Notes: generated by a model not told the origin, from the letters alone. A stretch of DNA of 64,000 bases from Hydractinia symbiolongicarpus (GCF_029227915.1 NC_079879.1:7936001-8000000); one strand, 5' to 3'; numbered from the stretch's first letter, positions 1-20,244 are shown. A program made the numbers and translations.

Positions 1-56
1 AGGATTGTGGAAAAATATAGAGTTAAATTCTTTATCACAACAAAAAATACTACATC

Positions 57-1085
57 ATGTCAACTGCACAGCGATTCGCAGCAGTGAACAAATTTAACAA
101 ATTTATCATGAGTGATGAAACTAAAGTTGTAACGAAAAGGAAGCCAACCCTCAACTATGACACATATTTTCATGATTTGGATATTCAAAATACACCAGAA
201 TCCATCCCTGAAGAAATCAAGAGAGAAGCGGCTTTGATTAAACTGAAAGCAGAATTGTGAAATGATTTGGAGCAACATTTTTCGTTAAAAATAAAACCAC
301 CGAGAATGACGCTTTCAAAGTTCTTCACGACGATAGCTCTAATGCTAATAATATATGCACACATGACAAATGCTATTATTTCAAGTGTTTCGGTATTTGC
401 GCCATTTATCAGTTGCAATTTACAACAATGTAGCAAAACCGGTTGTACAAACTTGCAACGCAAAAAAAGTTAAGCTGAACACAATGGCAAAACTTAGCAA
501 GGAGAGGGGTGCAGGACAAAAGAAAGCCAAAGAAACACAGCAAGGAAAATGGAAAGAGAAGGCGAACAAAAATCCACGCCTAAAAATTTTGTTGTTTCTC
601 CACAACCAACAAAAACTACGGCAACATTCAACCAGATTGCAAGAACTTCTGTGTCCTCTTCAACTACCACAACTACCAGCACTTTATTGCAGTCTAAAAC
701 GAACGATACACATTCCACACTTACAACTCATACCACATTATTACCACTCAAAAGACCTGATCCAAATCCACAGAGCTACATACTGACGCTGTTGAAATTT
801 TGTCACACGAATGTTTTAAGCTGTTACGGTTGTGGTGGGAAGTACTGTGCAAACGGTCTACTAAAGAGCCAAACGACTTGGTGGTTTTCTCAAAAACGAA
901 AAGAAAATACGTCAGTCTGAAATCGAAGAAGCTGACACAATCACCCAATTTTACCAAAGTATATTATCAATTTAACCACTCATACCTGTCTAAACATGAC
1001 AAATTTTTTTTGTGACTTTAATAACTGTTCCAGAAGACTTAAAGCCACACCTGACTAGCAGACATAAATTATTGCGGTCAGTTGG
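57..1085 (+). pseudogene. Degenerate ORF remnant with cysteine-rich motifs, probably of a mobile element
   Basis: A reading frame opens at the ATG at 57 and is cut by TGA at 258-260, then continues in the same frame to about 300. Beyond that, protein-like sequence lies in a shifted frame, including a cysteine-rich stretch near 345-410. A further piece from about 480 carries a C-x2-C motif (CYGCGGKY, 822-845) and, after another shift, PEDLKPHL (1030-1053). Stops and shifts mean it is not expressed as one protein. I do not recognise the family with certainty. The pattern of a Cys motif followed by a short C-terminal tail resembles unclassified proteins of cnidarian transposons, but this is from memory. 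It could also be a decayed host gene. Confidence 0.35.
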
Positions 1086-2499
1086 ATTGTAAATTTACCT
1101 TTCTGTTTCGTTAATATATTGGTTAGTATGGATTCCTATTCTTGCGGTCGGAATGAACCAATCACGGGCCAGTATTCAGGTTAAGCAGCCATTATGAAAT
1201 GATGTACAAATGCCGTAATCATGTTTTTGTGGTGAAACCTTCATAACTACAATACTGGATTTTTCATGGAATTCTTTTTTTTTTTAGTCAAATCTTTAAT
1301 ATGTTTTAGATACTGCTTAATATTTGCCATTTTGCGACATTTTAACGCCGTTTTGCTTGTAAATTCTGTTTAATTAAGGTTGCTACTGTGAAGTTTTGAC
1401 CGTGAAAAGTCCACTTTGTACCCCATCGGATAGCAACGAAGGAGAACATCCCGACCGCAAGAATTGGTGTTATTGGTTGACTTCCAATCAAAACGACCAA
1501 GTAAACAAAAGGAAATATAGAAATTAATATTCACATTATTTTGATCTTATTAAATTCTGTTATTTTTCGTTTTACTTTGTTAAGGGTGTTATCGAGTTTT
1601 TCGTGCGTTGAAAAAAAAAACATTGGCGCGGTCATTATTTTATTTCGATGATTTTTTTGCATCCCGCATCCCGCATCTTGAATCTCGCATGTCGTATCCT
1701 GGTCAGCTTTCCGCATCCCACATCCCACTTTTCCGATATGCATTGTTATGCTACACTTTTCATTTCATCTCCAGGAGTGTCCATAAAAACGACGCAGAAA
1801 ACAAACATTGTTTTTAGTGAAGGAAAGAGTCTGGAGTCTGAGTCGAGTTTCTCAACGATAAAAACAAAACTGCTAAATTTTCTGTATAAAATTACGTACT
1901 ATGGGCAAATGTTCTCTGTGCGTGTTCGTGTTGTCAAGAGCCAGGATAAAAACCCTGTATCACCTGTTCCACCTGTTTTTCCAGCTTCCGCACACAAAAA
2001 AGCAAAGGTACAAGGTTAAAAGTAGTGAAAATATAGTCTAGTTTGTTTCTGCCTTCTGAATGAAGCGATAAAAGCTATATGTTAAAAAACGCGGAAAATT
2101 TATTCCGTGGCAATTTTGCTGTCAGAGGGAGACCTCTTATACGTGAATGTGCCTTGAATCAAACCCAATATGGGAGAGTAATGGAATTCAGTAGATATTT
2201 TATATGTGTAATTAAACGAGGTTTTTTAAGTGCAGGTTCAGAAGCGAGTGGTGATGTTGCAACCAAAAGGCTTTTTTCACCCAAAACATGTCAGTGATGA
2301 AAACTTGACAGTCTGAATTTTCATACTTTTCCAAATGTTATAGTTAGCTAGCTATAGGTTGTTTTTATCCTAGCCAGCAACTACTAACTACTTTTGTGTC
2401 TTCAATATTAAGTCACTCGGCAGCTCTTATAGCTAGCATGTATCACCCTATTAATTACTGTAGTACCCAATAAAAACACAAACTTGGAGTAGAAAATTT
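1086..2499. other. Spacer with short repeats, no supported gene
   Basis: No intact gene is visible. A 14-base inverted pair (attcttgcggtcgg near 1138, its complement near 1451) suggests the ends of a small element of about 330 bp. A short run of catcccgc-like units lies near 1660-1730. A 72-codon open stretch at 2079-2297 has no recognisable motif and may belong to the same mobile debris. Confidence 0.4.
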
Positions 2500-4445
2500 A
2501 TTTCAATTTTGTAACAATAAACTGAGGATAATTTGGCGGAGTCGGGTGAGGATGCTACGCTGGAGAGAAGATGTTGTCTCAAGCTCACATGGTCCTAGTA
2601 GTGTTTTCTGGCTTAACTAATCACATCCGGAGCTCTTCTCCTGTGATTCCATTTCCTCTATCATACCTCACAAAACCTTCACTTTATGAGCTCTAGCTTC
2701 GTATGCATTTCACACCTGTTATTAACCTATTGGTGCCCCACCTCTGACTGTCAGCACCGTATCCCCCTGGTGTTATTTCCCCAGTCATCTGTCCTGCTTG
2801 CATAGGGCACCGTGGTTCATCTCCTCGCACGTGTACTTAATTCAGCATAATCTTCCAGGGGTACACGCACATCTTTACACTTTGTGGCTTCCCACGGCAG
2901 CCCAGCACCCCCAAATTCCCCAAATGAAAATTCATTATTTATGAGGCAATATTTTTGAAGAGAACTACGACGAGATAATTCAGCATGCTTAACAAATTGA
3001 CAAGAAAAAAATACATGCAAATTAGCCTTTTACAATTATATAAAAACATAACGCAATTATCAGAAATTGACATCCCACAACTTTGTCAACGCATCAAGGT
3101 GAGCCATGTTGCCACTCCACTTGTGCAAAGCGCTGTTAGATAAATTGATATTTCTTCTGTAACAGTCACTGGACCACCTACCAAGTGGTTTTATGGCTGA
3201 TTCAGGAATGCCACACAAAGCTGCTGTAAAGGCCCCACCATTACGGAAACTATGGGTATTTAATTGCAAACTATCATTTGACTAACAAACAAAAATGCTG
3301 AGAGGTGCTTCTGGGTAATAAAATCCCCATTTGATAAAACGAACAATGGGCCGGCTTTAGCGCCCCGAAATAACAGGTAATTTCTTAAAGCTTTTACTGG
3401 GCAAAATTTGTGTTCAATCATAGCAAGACGAATTGTGACACCTTTCCATGGATCTGTTTTGGATGCCTTAATGGTTAGCTTTACGATTGTTTCCGAGGAA
3501 GAAAATTCATTGTCTGAAGGTGACAGGTGAATTTTAGGATCAAAAAAATTTTTTGATGGTGTAACGAATTCGGATACACGCAAAAACCCAAAAAACGTGA
3601 CAAGGATGAGAGCAGACAATAATGCTTTGTCATGACAAGTAAATTTAGATTCATGAATAAATTTTAACATTTCGTGCAGATGAGCAGGTTTAATAGGCAA
3701 TCTCATAGTATGGGATGGCATCTGCGGACACCTCGCATAACCTAAAATAATTTAGTCATTGAAGATATATGTTGTCTTTATAGCCTTGCATCTTGCTTTG
3801 ATATTGTATGCCAGACAAATAGACTTTTATGGTTGAGAATTTAACGCGATCTGCCATGTACGACACAAAAATTTTTAAAGTTAACTCTTTAAGAGGAAAC
3901 ATAGGTACCATGACGTTTTTACAACATTGTTGGAATGCCTGGATACCAGAACGATAAGTTAGCCTTGTGTTTGGTGAAATGGTAGACTACAAGTAATAAT
4001 TTACAGACTTTTCAATAGATTCCAAACAGATGAAGGGATTGCTGTGGGACACCTGTCTGCTTTTGTGCATTCTTTTTTGAACTTGCTTACCTGCAACTGA
4101 GAGAGTATAAATATTAGAACGACCTGGGACATGACGAAGCAACAGATTTATGTTACGTTGAGCGGTAAAAAAGAACAAGTGACGGATTATTCTCATTATA
4201 TTTTTGCATTTGCACGAGCTGATCAGAATGAAATTTTTAAAATAAGGCTTGTGCCATAGTCATTTTTGATAGTCCTTTAACTGGCATGTTGTGTGAATTA
4301 GATATCAAAGTTAGGGATTCTTTACTGAGTTTGGCCCATTCCTCCACTGTTCGCATTTGAGGCATCAATACTGCTTCCTTAATTACTTTTCTTTGTAGAC
4401 ATAATTGTTGAAACCAACCAGGATGATGGGTAGCAATGTTCAAGT
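2500..4445 (-). mobile_element. DIRS-type (tyrosine recombinase) retrotransposon relic
   Basis: On the minus strand the order is a SAP-like segment (about 4443-4240, tentative), an RNase H tail containing HVPGRSN (about 4196-3987), an N-terminal recombinase helical region (about 3985-3760), and the catalytic recombinase domain (3721-3060). The catalytic residues of tyrosine recombinases can be placed: Arg in FGFLRVSEF, His-x-x-Arg in HSFRNGG, and Trp and Tyr in GRWSSDCYRR. RNase H followed by a tyrosine recombinase is the signature of DIRS elements. Stops near 3755 and 3275, plus a shift between the two recombinase blocks, show it is dead. No reverse transcriptase was found. 3059-2500 is probably its 3' non-coding part and is richer in GC than its surroundings. 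Confidence 0.7.
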
Positions 4446-5589
4446 ACGGAAATTATTTCAGTTAAGCAAGTTATTGCTACTACTGGTGAGAAACTAAATC
4501 AGAGTAACTCTCTCCTATTTATAGAGGGCCCCTAGATTGTTGATTAGAACCACCTAATGGACAGACTATACCCAAACCTTTAGTACCCTACTCTAAAGTA
4601 TCAACAACAAGAAAGTTGCTTCAAGTTATGACACATAGCTTTGATTTGGTTATTTGAGACAAAGATGCCTTGGGTGAGCAAGACAACCTTGTGTACCCTT
4701 AATGATGCATCTGCATAGCAACTATCAAGTATTGGGAACTGCAATTAACATGAGCTAAACTATGTTTAGCTCCATTTATTTTCACTATTCTAAAATCTCC
4801 ACCAGAAAGAAAATGTGTTATCTATGCCAATGCTTCTATAAATTGTTGTTTTGGTAAAAACAGATGCACGGAACATCTAACTTCATGATTCAACTCCATA
4901 ACAAAGTTATTTGTGTTTTCCCACAGTTTAAGATCTATATATTAAAATTATTTCATCAAATGGTCTAATTTTAGAAGCGCGAGAGGTAATCAACTTTTAG
5001 ATGCCTAAAACAAGACATACTTAAACTAAGAGCTCTAAATTATTCAAATTAGAATGTTATATGTTTACACAGTAGGGTAGTTTTGTATTCTAAAAAAAGT
5101 TTTTTAATATACCCCATCCGACCCATGCTAGCATGGAAAACAGACGTTAAGCCAAGAATGATGAATGATGATGAATAAATTCTTAGTTTTTTTAGGAGGG
5201 TAGCAAAATAAGGACTGACTTGGCAATAAAAGGACAGCACGAAACAAAAGTTATGCCTAGTGAACAAAGAGCCAGAAAAACCTATTTAATACCGAGGAGT
5301 ATTGTATGAATCCACAATAACCAATGTGGTTCCAGCAGGATAACAGCCTTAATTTTAAACTACAAATAAAGTCTCATGTACCTTAAAGCTCGAAACTTCA
5401 CATAATTAAAGCTTTTTGCTTCTTCTTAGCAAAATATAATGTTATTCATAATTTGAAGTTTCTAAAGTTTGAAGTACTGATGTTATTGATCTAACAGTGC
5501 CATATTTATATGCATTTTGTCCTTAAATTATGCAACGAAGTTGAGATTTGTAATTCCTAGTTGTTATGCATGGGTGTTTTATATTTATC
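4446..5589. other. AT-rich spacer
   Basis: No gene is visible. Apart from the LINE tail at 5106-5178 this is low-complexity AT-rich sequence between two retroelement relics. Confidence 0.4.
5106..5178 (+). mobile_element. 5'-truncated LINE tail (copy 1)
   Basis: The segment has the conserved string acccatgctagcatggaaaa followed by acgttaagcc and a gaatgatga-rich end. The same string and end recur at 13.7 kb and 39.0 kb, where the longer copy encodes a reverse-transcriptase C-terminus just upstream. This is therefore the last ~70 bp of that LINE, on the plus strand, ending in a short gatgaat repeat. Confidence 0.65.
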
Positions 5590-7241
5590 AATAATTTATT
5601 TTTTGTTTGGTAAGACAATCAGCAATTTGCTGTTCTTTTGAAACTTGTGTTATCTGATTCACTTCTTTATTTTAAAATCTAATCTTAAGCGATTGTCCTA
5701 AACTTGTTTTGTGAAATATAACAACATCTTAAAGTGTTTTACTATCGATTAAACAATGAATTGATGATGCAATATTGAAAATTTCCTCAAATAAACATCA
5801 AACCCTATGCCAGCAGCATCAATCAATTGCATGATCTCTGCAGAAAGCGCACTATTAACTACTATTCTCAATTATATATCTTGACTGTGAGGAAATCAGG
5901 GATAGTGATTGATTTAGTTGAACCACTAAGAAAACTATGAATCCACCTTGAGACCCTTTTTTCTTTAGATTTGCAAATGATGTATCATGAAATACTAGAA
6001 GTTTAGCTTTTTCTATATTTCCAAGTGCCATATTTATTCAAGCATATAAAAGCCTTTTCTGATATAATTTAAGTAAAATCCCACTCTTCAACATTTGTCC
6101 AGTCTAAATTCTAAACATTTTCAACTTTATCAACAATATTCAGCTAATTCCTAAACTTTCCATTTGCTTTTCAAGCTCTTGAGTGCACAGTTTCTGTTTT
6201 CCAATTAACTTTTGTTTTTTATTTCATTTTATCTTCAACTTTTGGCATAATCTTTGCTTTTACATTTTGGCTTCAATAAATTGTTATTTACAAGTAAGGT
6301 ATTCATTATATACTGTATATATCGTTATTAACATCACTGTTGGTAATTAATGCTTCACTGCTTATCTCCTCATCTTCCAATATTTTTTTTCTGTTTCCTG
6401 TTTTTCATCATTGTCTATTTCCGCCTCTACACATGCTTCTTGTTATTTTTTTAATATGCATTCTAAAATATATTGATCCATGCTTCACCAGGACTTGCTG
6501 ACTTTCCTGCCCTTCCAAGAATCATCAGATCTTCTTTTATAGTATACCTTATCTCCTGTTAGATACTTCACACCTGTTGAAGGTCTTACATTATGTTTCA
6601 AGGCTTTATAAAGGCTTCTCTTGGATCATGTAATGCATTCAAGTTATCAGCAACTACTTGTCTTTCCTTCTAGAGCTGTTGGATCATTCATTTGGAATAA
6701 AGCTATATTTATAACAGTGAAACATTATTTTTTGTGAAATAATAATGTATACTCTTAAACAATCACAGAAGACACAGTTAATCTGTGTACCATTCCCTTG
6801 CTTTGCTTATTCAGAATGCGTTCACATCCTATGGACTTATGGTAATTTACCAAACACTGAAATGGCGGCGATCGTAGTTCTACTTTTACCCAAAATATCT
6901 TTAAGAACCAAAGCTCACCAATATAATAAATAGTACTGTTCATATTTACCCTATAATGAACAATAAGCACAACTTGTTATTAATCGTTAGTTCTCCTTTG
7001 AGGAATATCTTGTCTAACTTATCTGTAAGTTTTGTGATACCATCATAGCTATTAAATCTGAAATATCAAGTTGTGAGGCAATCTTTTAAGCCTTATCATC
7101 TAACAAAGCAAATACAGCTAAAGCTTTCTTATCAGCTTAATGTGTAAGTTTTTGCCACACTTTTACTAACTCTAACTTCAAATCAATATAATTGAATCCA
7201 TCCTTTAACACTGGAGGGTTTTTGTAACTTGTTGAGGCCAT
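5590..7241 (-). mobile_element. Ty1/copia-type retrotransposon relic
   Basis: Read on the minus strand, a gag-like N-terminus begins at the ATG at 7241 (MASTSYKNPPVLKDGFNYID) and decays through stops. An integrase C-terminal piece with TGDKVYYKR follows at about 6700-6480. An RNase H piece follows at about 6010-5606, with GSQGGFI, SAEIMQLIDAAG and QIADCLTK-like motifs. Integrase before RNase H is the copia order (gag-PR-INT-RT-RH); most of the reverse transcriptase is gone. Many stops and shifts are present and it is certainly inactive. No LTRs were recognised, so the limits are those of the coding remnants only. Confidence 0.6.
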
Positions 7242-7823
7242 TGTAGATTGTTCCAATTCTGCTTCCTAATAGTCTTCCTTCCTTGATAATCTTTTATTTC
7301 GATACTCTATGATCTTTCTGATAAAAACCAGCATCTTTTCTGCTATATTCATGGGATCTGTGATATTGCGTTACTTTTTGTTCTATATGACGATAAATAC
7401 ATGTTAACAGTTATTCCCTAATAATTGCTAACGTGTCAAGGAATTGCTGGGTACCAAAGCTGATTTATATCATAAAAAACTCCCTGGCACACTTCTTGAT
7501 ACGTACAATGTTAACTTTAAAGGTGATATATAGCATATTTTTTACATTAAATTGCATAAAATATTGATCGCTGATATCTGCATGTGAATTGAACCGAGCT
7601 TAACTCTGGTGATTTTTAAAGTCAATAATATTGTAAGGGAATTAAAATAAAAAAAAACGAAAGCTGTAAATGTGCTAATAATTAAACAACATAAAAAAAA
7701 TAGATATAAAATAAATTTTCTATAAAATTCTCAACTTGCAGCTTGTTATGCACACCAAATTTTTCCTGTATAAGTACATATTATTCTGTGTGTTGTTTTT
7801 AGAAATAAGTAATAATCGAAAAA
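7242..7823. promoter_or_regulatory. Presumed 5' flank of the GDP-fucose synthase gene
   Basis: AT-rich non-coding DNA between the copia relic and the first ATG of the next gene. It should hold the promoter and 5' UTR, but I see no distinctive element. Confidence 0.3.
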
Positions 7824-15933
<8,110 letters not shown>

Positions 15934-15935
<2 letters not shown>

Positions 15936-15939
15936 TAAA
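15934..15939 (+). promoter_or_regulatory. Possible poly(A) signal overlapping the GFUS stop
   Basis: AATAAA begins inside the TAA stop codon (15933-15935). Use of this signal would leave a 3' UTR of only a few tens of bases. It may instead be chance in AT-rich sequence. Confidence 0.25.
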
Positions 15940-16880
15940 GAGGAAATCACATGTCACAAGAATACCAAGTTTTTACATTACAGATTTTATTAGGAAATTA
16001 AACGAATTTTAAGTCTGTGTTGGGTTATGTATTGTATCTTATATTTATTTATTAATAGCTGTTTTATACTGAGATTACTTTAACAGCTGAAGTGACAAAG
16101 TTTCAAAAAGTAACCAGTCCAAAAACCTTTATTTTACTAGACCATCGAAACTGCATCTTTATTTTCTTAAAACAGGTTCTCACTCGACCAAGTATGCTTG
16201 TAAAAATGCAGACTTTATAAGACTGTACGACTTGTTGTAAAAACAACATAAATATGCTACATAAAGATAAATAACAGTTTCAACACATATGGACAGAAGA
16301 AGAGTTTTAAAATAGGGCAATGAATAAAGAAGTCTACAAAATTCAAAGAAATCTGTAACATTATAAATTTAAAGTTTAAACATTTTCCTAGAATTTTGCA
16401 CAGAGATTCTTTAAATATTCACTTAAGAAGTCTGATATATTCTTAGGTAATCTCATTCAAAAAACAGCTAATATTTAACAGTTCTATATGTTTTTAAAAT
16501 GATGAATATTTTTCGTAAATATATGACGATTTACAAACCAGATGGTTTGTGGGTTTTAATAAGATTTGTCATGCTTCAATTTTGTTATCTATTATTTGTC
16601 TAGTTGGTTTTTGTACGGTAGCTACCTAATATTTTTGTAACTAAATATTGCATTACAACTAGTCTTGTTTTTTTTTCTATACATGGTCCCAAAATGTCTT
16701 ATGCAACTAACAGCAAATTTATGCATCTTACTGAATATATTGTTTTGTTTTATTAATTGTGTTATGTTAAAATTATCTTATTATATATTCAAGTATCAGA
16801 TTTATAAATAATCTTTGATTTCTACTTGAGATGCGATCTTCCTTTTGAAATTATATAAAGTTTGTATGATTTATTACTAG
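15936..16880. other. Spacer between the two SDR genes
   Basis: AT-rich DNA holding the GFUS 3' UTR and the promoter of the next gene. No repeat or RNA gene was recognised. Confidence 0.35.
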
Positions 16881-19168
16881 ATGCTAAAAATTATTTTGAT
16901 TTTTATTGTATTCTATGGAAACAAAGTTAAAAGTGACAAGAACGTTCATAATGTTCTTTTACTTGGAGGAAATGGCTTACTGGGGAGTGCAGTCACACAG
17001 ATGTTATTACGAGTGAAAGATGTGAAATACAATATCACTATTCTTAATCGTGGTAACTGGTATTGGGATACTGAAAACATTATAAAGCCATTTGTAAACC
17101 ATATTAAATGCAGTCGTGAGGATGGCTTTCGTGAAATGTGCACACAACTAGCTGATAACACAAAATATGACTCTGTTGTTGATTTTAGTGCATATGATCC
17201 ACTTGATATAGAGGTATGTTTTTGTGACAGGGAATTGTATATTGAAGTGAAAACATTTTGGGTGTCGGAAAATTTAAAAATAAATATTTTTTATGTAATT
17301 TTTCTTTTAATTCTGTGCACTAATACGTTCTCTATCTCTATTTTATCAATAAAAAGTTTATAATCATTGACCTGTTCGTTCTCTTGTTTTCTAATATATA
17401 ATTAAGTTGGCATCCATCATGGAGGTATTTTCAAACAAAGAAGACTCTCATCTTTTTCATCATTTCAAAAAAAAAGGGTTATACTGTTTTGTCAAAGATT
17501 TACTAAAAAATAACAAAAATATGTCATACTGAAAAAAGTTTTTGCACTTAAGGCATTTTAAAAATATAAAGAAAAAGCATAAAAATAACATAAAGTAATA
17601 GTAGGAATGCTATACATATGTGTATGTTTCACAATTTTAAATTGTAAGCAGAAATACAATTTTTCGGCGTTCTTTATTTTATTATTTTATGAAAAGGCAT
17701 ATTTCTTACATAGGATATATTAATTGTTATGCCTGGAAGGTTCAAGCGTTACATATACATCAGTTCTGATTCTGTATACGAAGTTTGTTTACCAAAAAAG
17801 CATGATGGGTATTTAAGAGAAGAAGACGCAGTGAGACCTACAGACCAAACTGTTTTGTAAGTTTTGTTTGTTATGTATATGTTGAAAAGTGGTAATAAAA
17901 AGTTCAATTTTTATTTTTACTATAGTTGACAGAATTTAGTACTTTGATTACAGTTATTAATATCCAGTTAAGAAAATTGCTTGTGGAACAAATCTTTTTT
18001 TTTGCGGCTTTGCTTATACAAAACAAAGATCCATATACAAAACAAATCATTACTGTGTTAAAAATTTGACAGAATTACACAATTAAGAAAAGGAAAGTTT
18101 TCTTCACTGTTAAGAAAAAACATTTAGAACAGCAACAATAATTATATTTTAATTTTGGTAAATATAAAAAATATGTCAACAATTTTCTGCTTGCTCAGTG
18201 TACAAAAATTGATCTTGCAAGCTTCTGCAAATAATTGCAAGAAAATTGATTGAAGTGTATGTACTCTATACCATTATTTTCGACTAGTAGTTTTGTTGCA
18301 GAGTAAGTCATTCAGCAGATTTTTGATCATCACATCCTAATTTCAATGTGTCTTGAAAAGTTTGTTTATCCTGATATTTACTGTATTGTGTTCACATATT
18401 TGTGAAAATATTTTGAACACCATCCTTAATTCTTTTCTGCTTTTAGCTATGTCAATGTATTAAGAAAAATTATTGTATTTTAGGGAGAAATACAACTCTA
18501 GAGACAATTATGGTCACAAAAAATTAGAAGGAGAAGAAGTATTGGACAGATTTCACAAAGTTTTGGATTTTGATTACATCTCGTTAAGGCTGCCTGATGT
18601 TATCGGGCCAAGAGACAATACAAACAGATTTTGGAAATATTATATGTGGGCAAAAATTAATCATATTGCAGGTCCTGTGCATATTACACCTAACCTAAGA
18701 GATAAACCTTTGTCCTTTGTTTACAGCTTAGACGTTGGTGGATTAATTGCCAACTTGGTACATCCAAACTTTAACATGGATGGTATTTTTAACCAAGCTT
18801 ATAATCTTGGTTTTAAAGAAACAGTCACGTTGAAGCAGTTTGTTGACTTTGTTGGTAAATTTGCAAATACTTCCATTCAGTTCGATGAAACTGATCAAGC
18901 TGTCAAAAATTTTGGTTTTCCTTCTGTATCTATCGGTCCAGTGGATATAAATAATGCTATGCAGCTTTTGAAGTGGCAGCCAACTGATCTTTATACTGCT
19001 TTAGAAAAAACGTCTCAATTTTATGAAGATGCTGAATACGATGATGAATATAAATTTATAGTAGATAGGATATTAAATGCTTTAGACGTACATCAGCTAA
19101 AGCGACATGAATTCTTACTTTTTCATCATGAAAGGCAAAATTCCAGACATAATAAAGATGAATTATAA
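16881..19168 (+). CDS. ER-lumenal extended SDR (NAD-dependent epimerase/dehydratase family), KDEL-terminated
   Basis: Three exons (16881-17213, 17714-17856, 18484-19168) join in phase to give 386 aa. Residues 1-18 are a hydrophobic signal peptide (MLKIILIFIVFYGNKVKS). The dinucleotide loop GGNGLLG (29-35) follows at once, so the Rossmann fold starts right after the predicted cleavage site. The catalytic region reads YISSDSVYE, then Tyr168-x3-Lys172 (NYGHKK). The C-terminus is RHNKDEL followed by TAA, the canonical ER-retrieval signal. N-glycosylation sequons (NIT at 51, NTS further on) fit a lumenal location. It belongs to the NAD epimerase/dehydratase superfamily; the substrate is unknown, perhaps a nucleotide sugar or glycan. 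A TAG directly precedes the ATG, so this is the first Met unless an exon begins there. Confidence 0.85.
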
Positions 19169-19788
19169 AATATTTCGCAGAAAATCTATTGCAAATTATT
19201 ATGCACACAATCTTAACATTGACAATGCCTCTGAAAAAGTAACTCGGAAAAAAATCAGAAAAAATATTTCCATTCTTCTTGATATTATTTTTATAGTATA
19301 TGTATTTTTATAGTTCATCAGAAATTGTTATACAAAATTTTTCATACAATTTAATATATATTATAAGATTTTTATATGTATTAATTTTTGATCTGTTCTT
19401 TTTATGTACCAACCTCTGATTCAGAGTAAACATTTGTTTAAGTAACACAAAACATTGGTTGTGTTAACAGTTGAAAAATTTGTCACAGATGCGACTTCTG
19501 AGGACTTCTGACATTGTATGACACTGGCACTTTGTTTTTTCAAATTCAAGTGTATGAATTTGCAAAAAAAAAACATTGCTATATTTTATCATAAACTTCA
19601 TAATTTTTCACTATTCAAATAATTTCTCCATAAACTTCTTTAATCTCCTTCAAAATTACCATTGGCAACTTTCTCCCTAAATCTCAAATTGAATTACATG
19701 AATTCTCTAAAGGCGTAAGTTGCCAAAACTAAAGTCAGGGATTATATAGTCTCTAGACTCACTGCTACAATATAATGTATGCAAATAA

Positions 19789-19914
19789 TCTATATTGTAA
19801 TACCCGTATGTGTCTGTCTGTCATGCAAAATGGTACCAGAAGTAGAGAGACGCACGCCATGCGATATAAAAAGAACAGGCGAACCCGTGGATTTTTCCAC
19901 GGGCTACCGACTAG
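19789..19914 (+). mobile_element. Short non-autonomous Helitron-like element
   Basis: The element begins with TC after an A (TCTATATTGTAATACCCG). It ends with an 8-bp-stem hairpin, cccgtggatttttccacggg (19884-19903), then seven bases and CTAG followed by T. A 5' TC, a 3' hairpin a few bases before CTRR, and insertion between A and T are the Helitron hallmarks. At 126 bp it has no coding capacity. The internal gtctgtctgtc run is typical of Helitron 5' ends in invertebrates, from memory. Confidence 0.6.
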
Positions 19915-20195
19915 TTATTCAAAATTGTATGTTTTTATACAGAATATTGTAAAGATGTAACCACGGTGCAAAAGTCACAAGTTTTTTAAGACCAAATCAT
20001 TTTGATTTGAAAAAAACTAGTAGCAGGTTCCTATTATATTTATTTCAAAAGAATTGAGTATGTGTTTTGTTTTCTGCGCAATTAAGCATTACCGAAACAG
20101 TGCAAACTATAACCTTCCTGTACAGAATTGTATATAACTGTACACTAGTTATTACAATAAATTGTACAATATTGCTTACAATATTGTAGCAGTGG

Positions 20196-20244
20196 AAAGT
20201 ACTCTTAAGGGCTAAAAACATTTTTTAGCCCTTAAGAGTACTTT
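20196..20244. repeat. Perfect 23-bp hairpin
   Basis: The arm at 20196-20218 (aaagtactcttaagggctaa plus three a) pairs exactly with 20222-20244 around a 3-base loop. It lies about 200 bp upstream of the CAP-Gly gene ATG. Smaller inverted tttacaatattgt-like pairs sit just before it. Confidence 0.75.

Noticed and set aside
19107-19313. A frame overlapping the end of the SDR gene
   Set aside because: It overlaps the well-supported KDEL-terminated exon in another frame.
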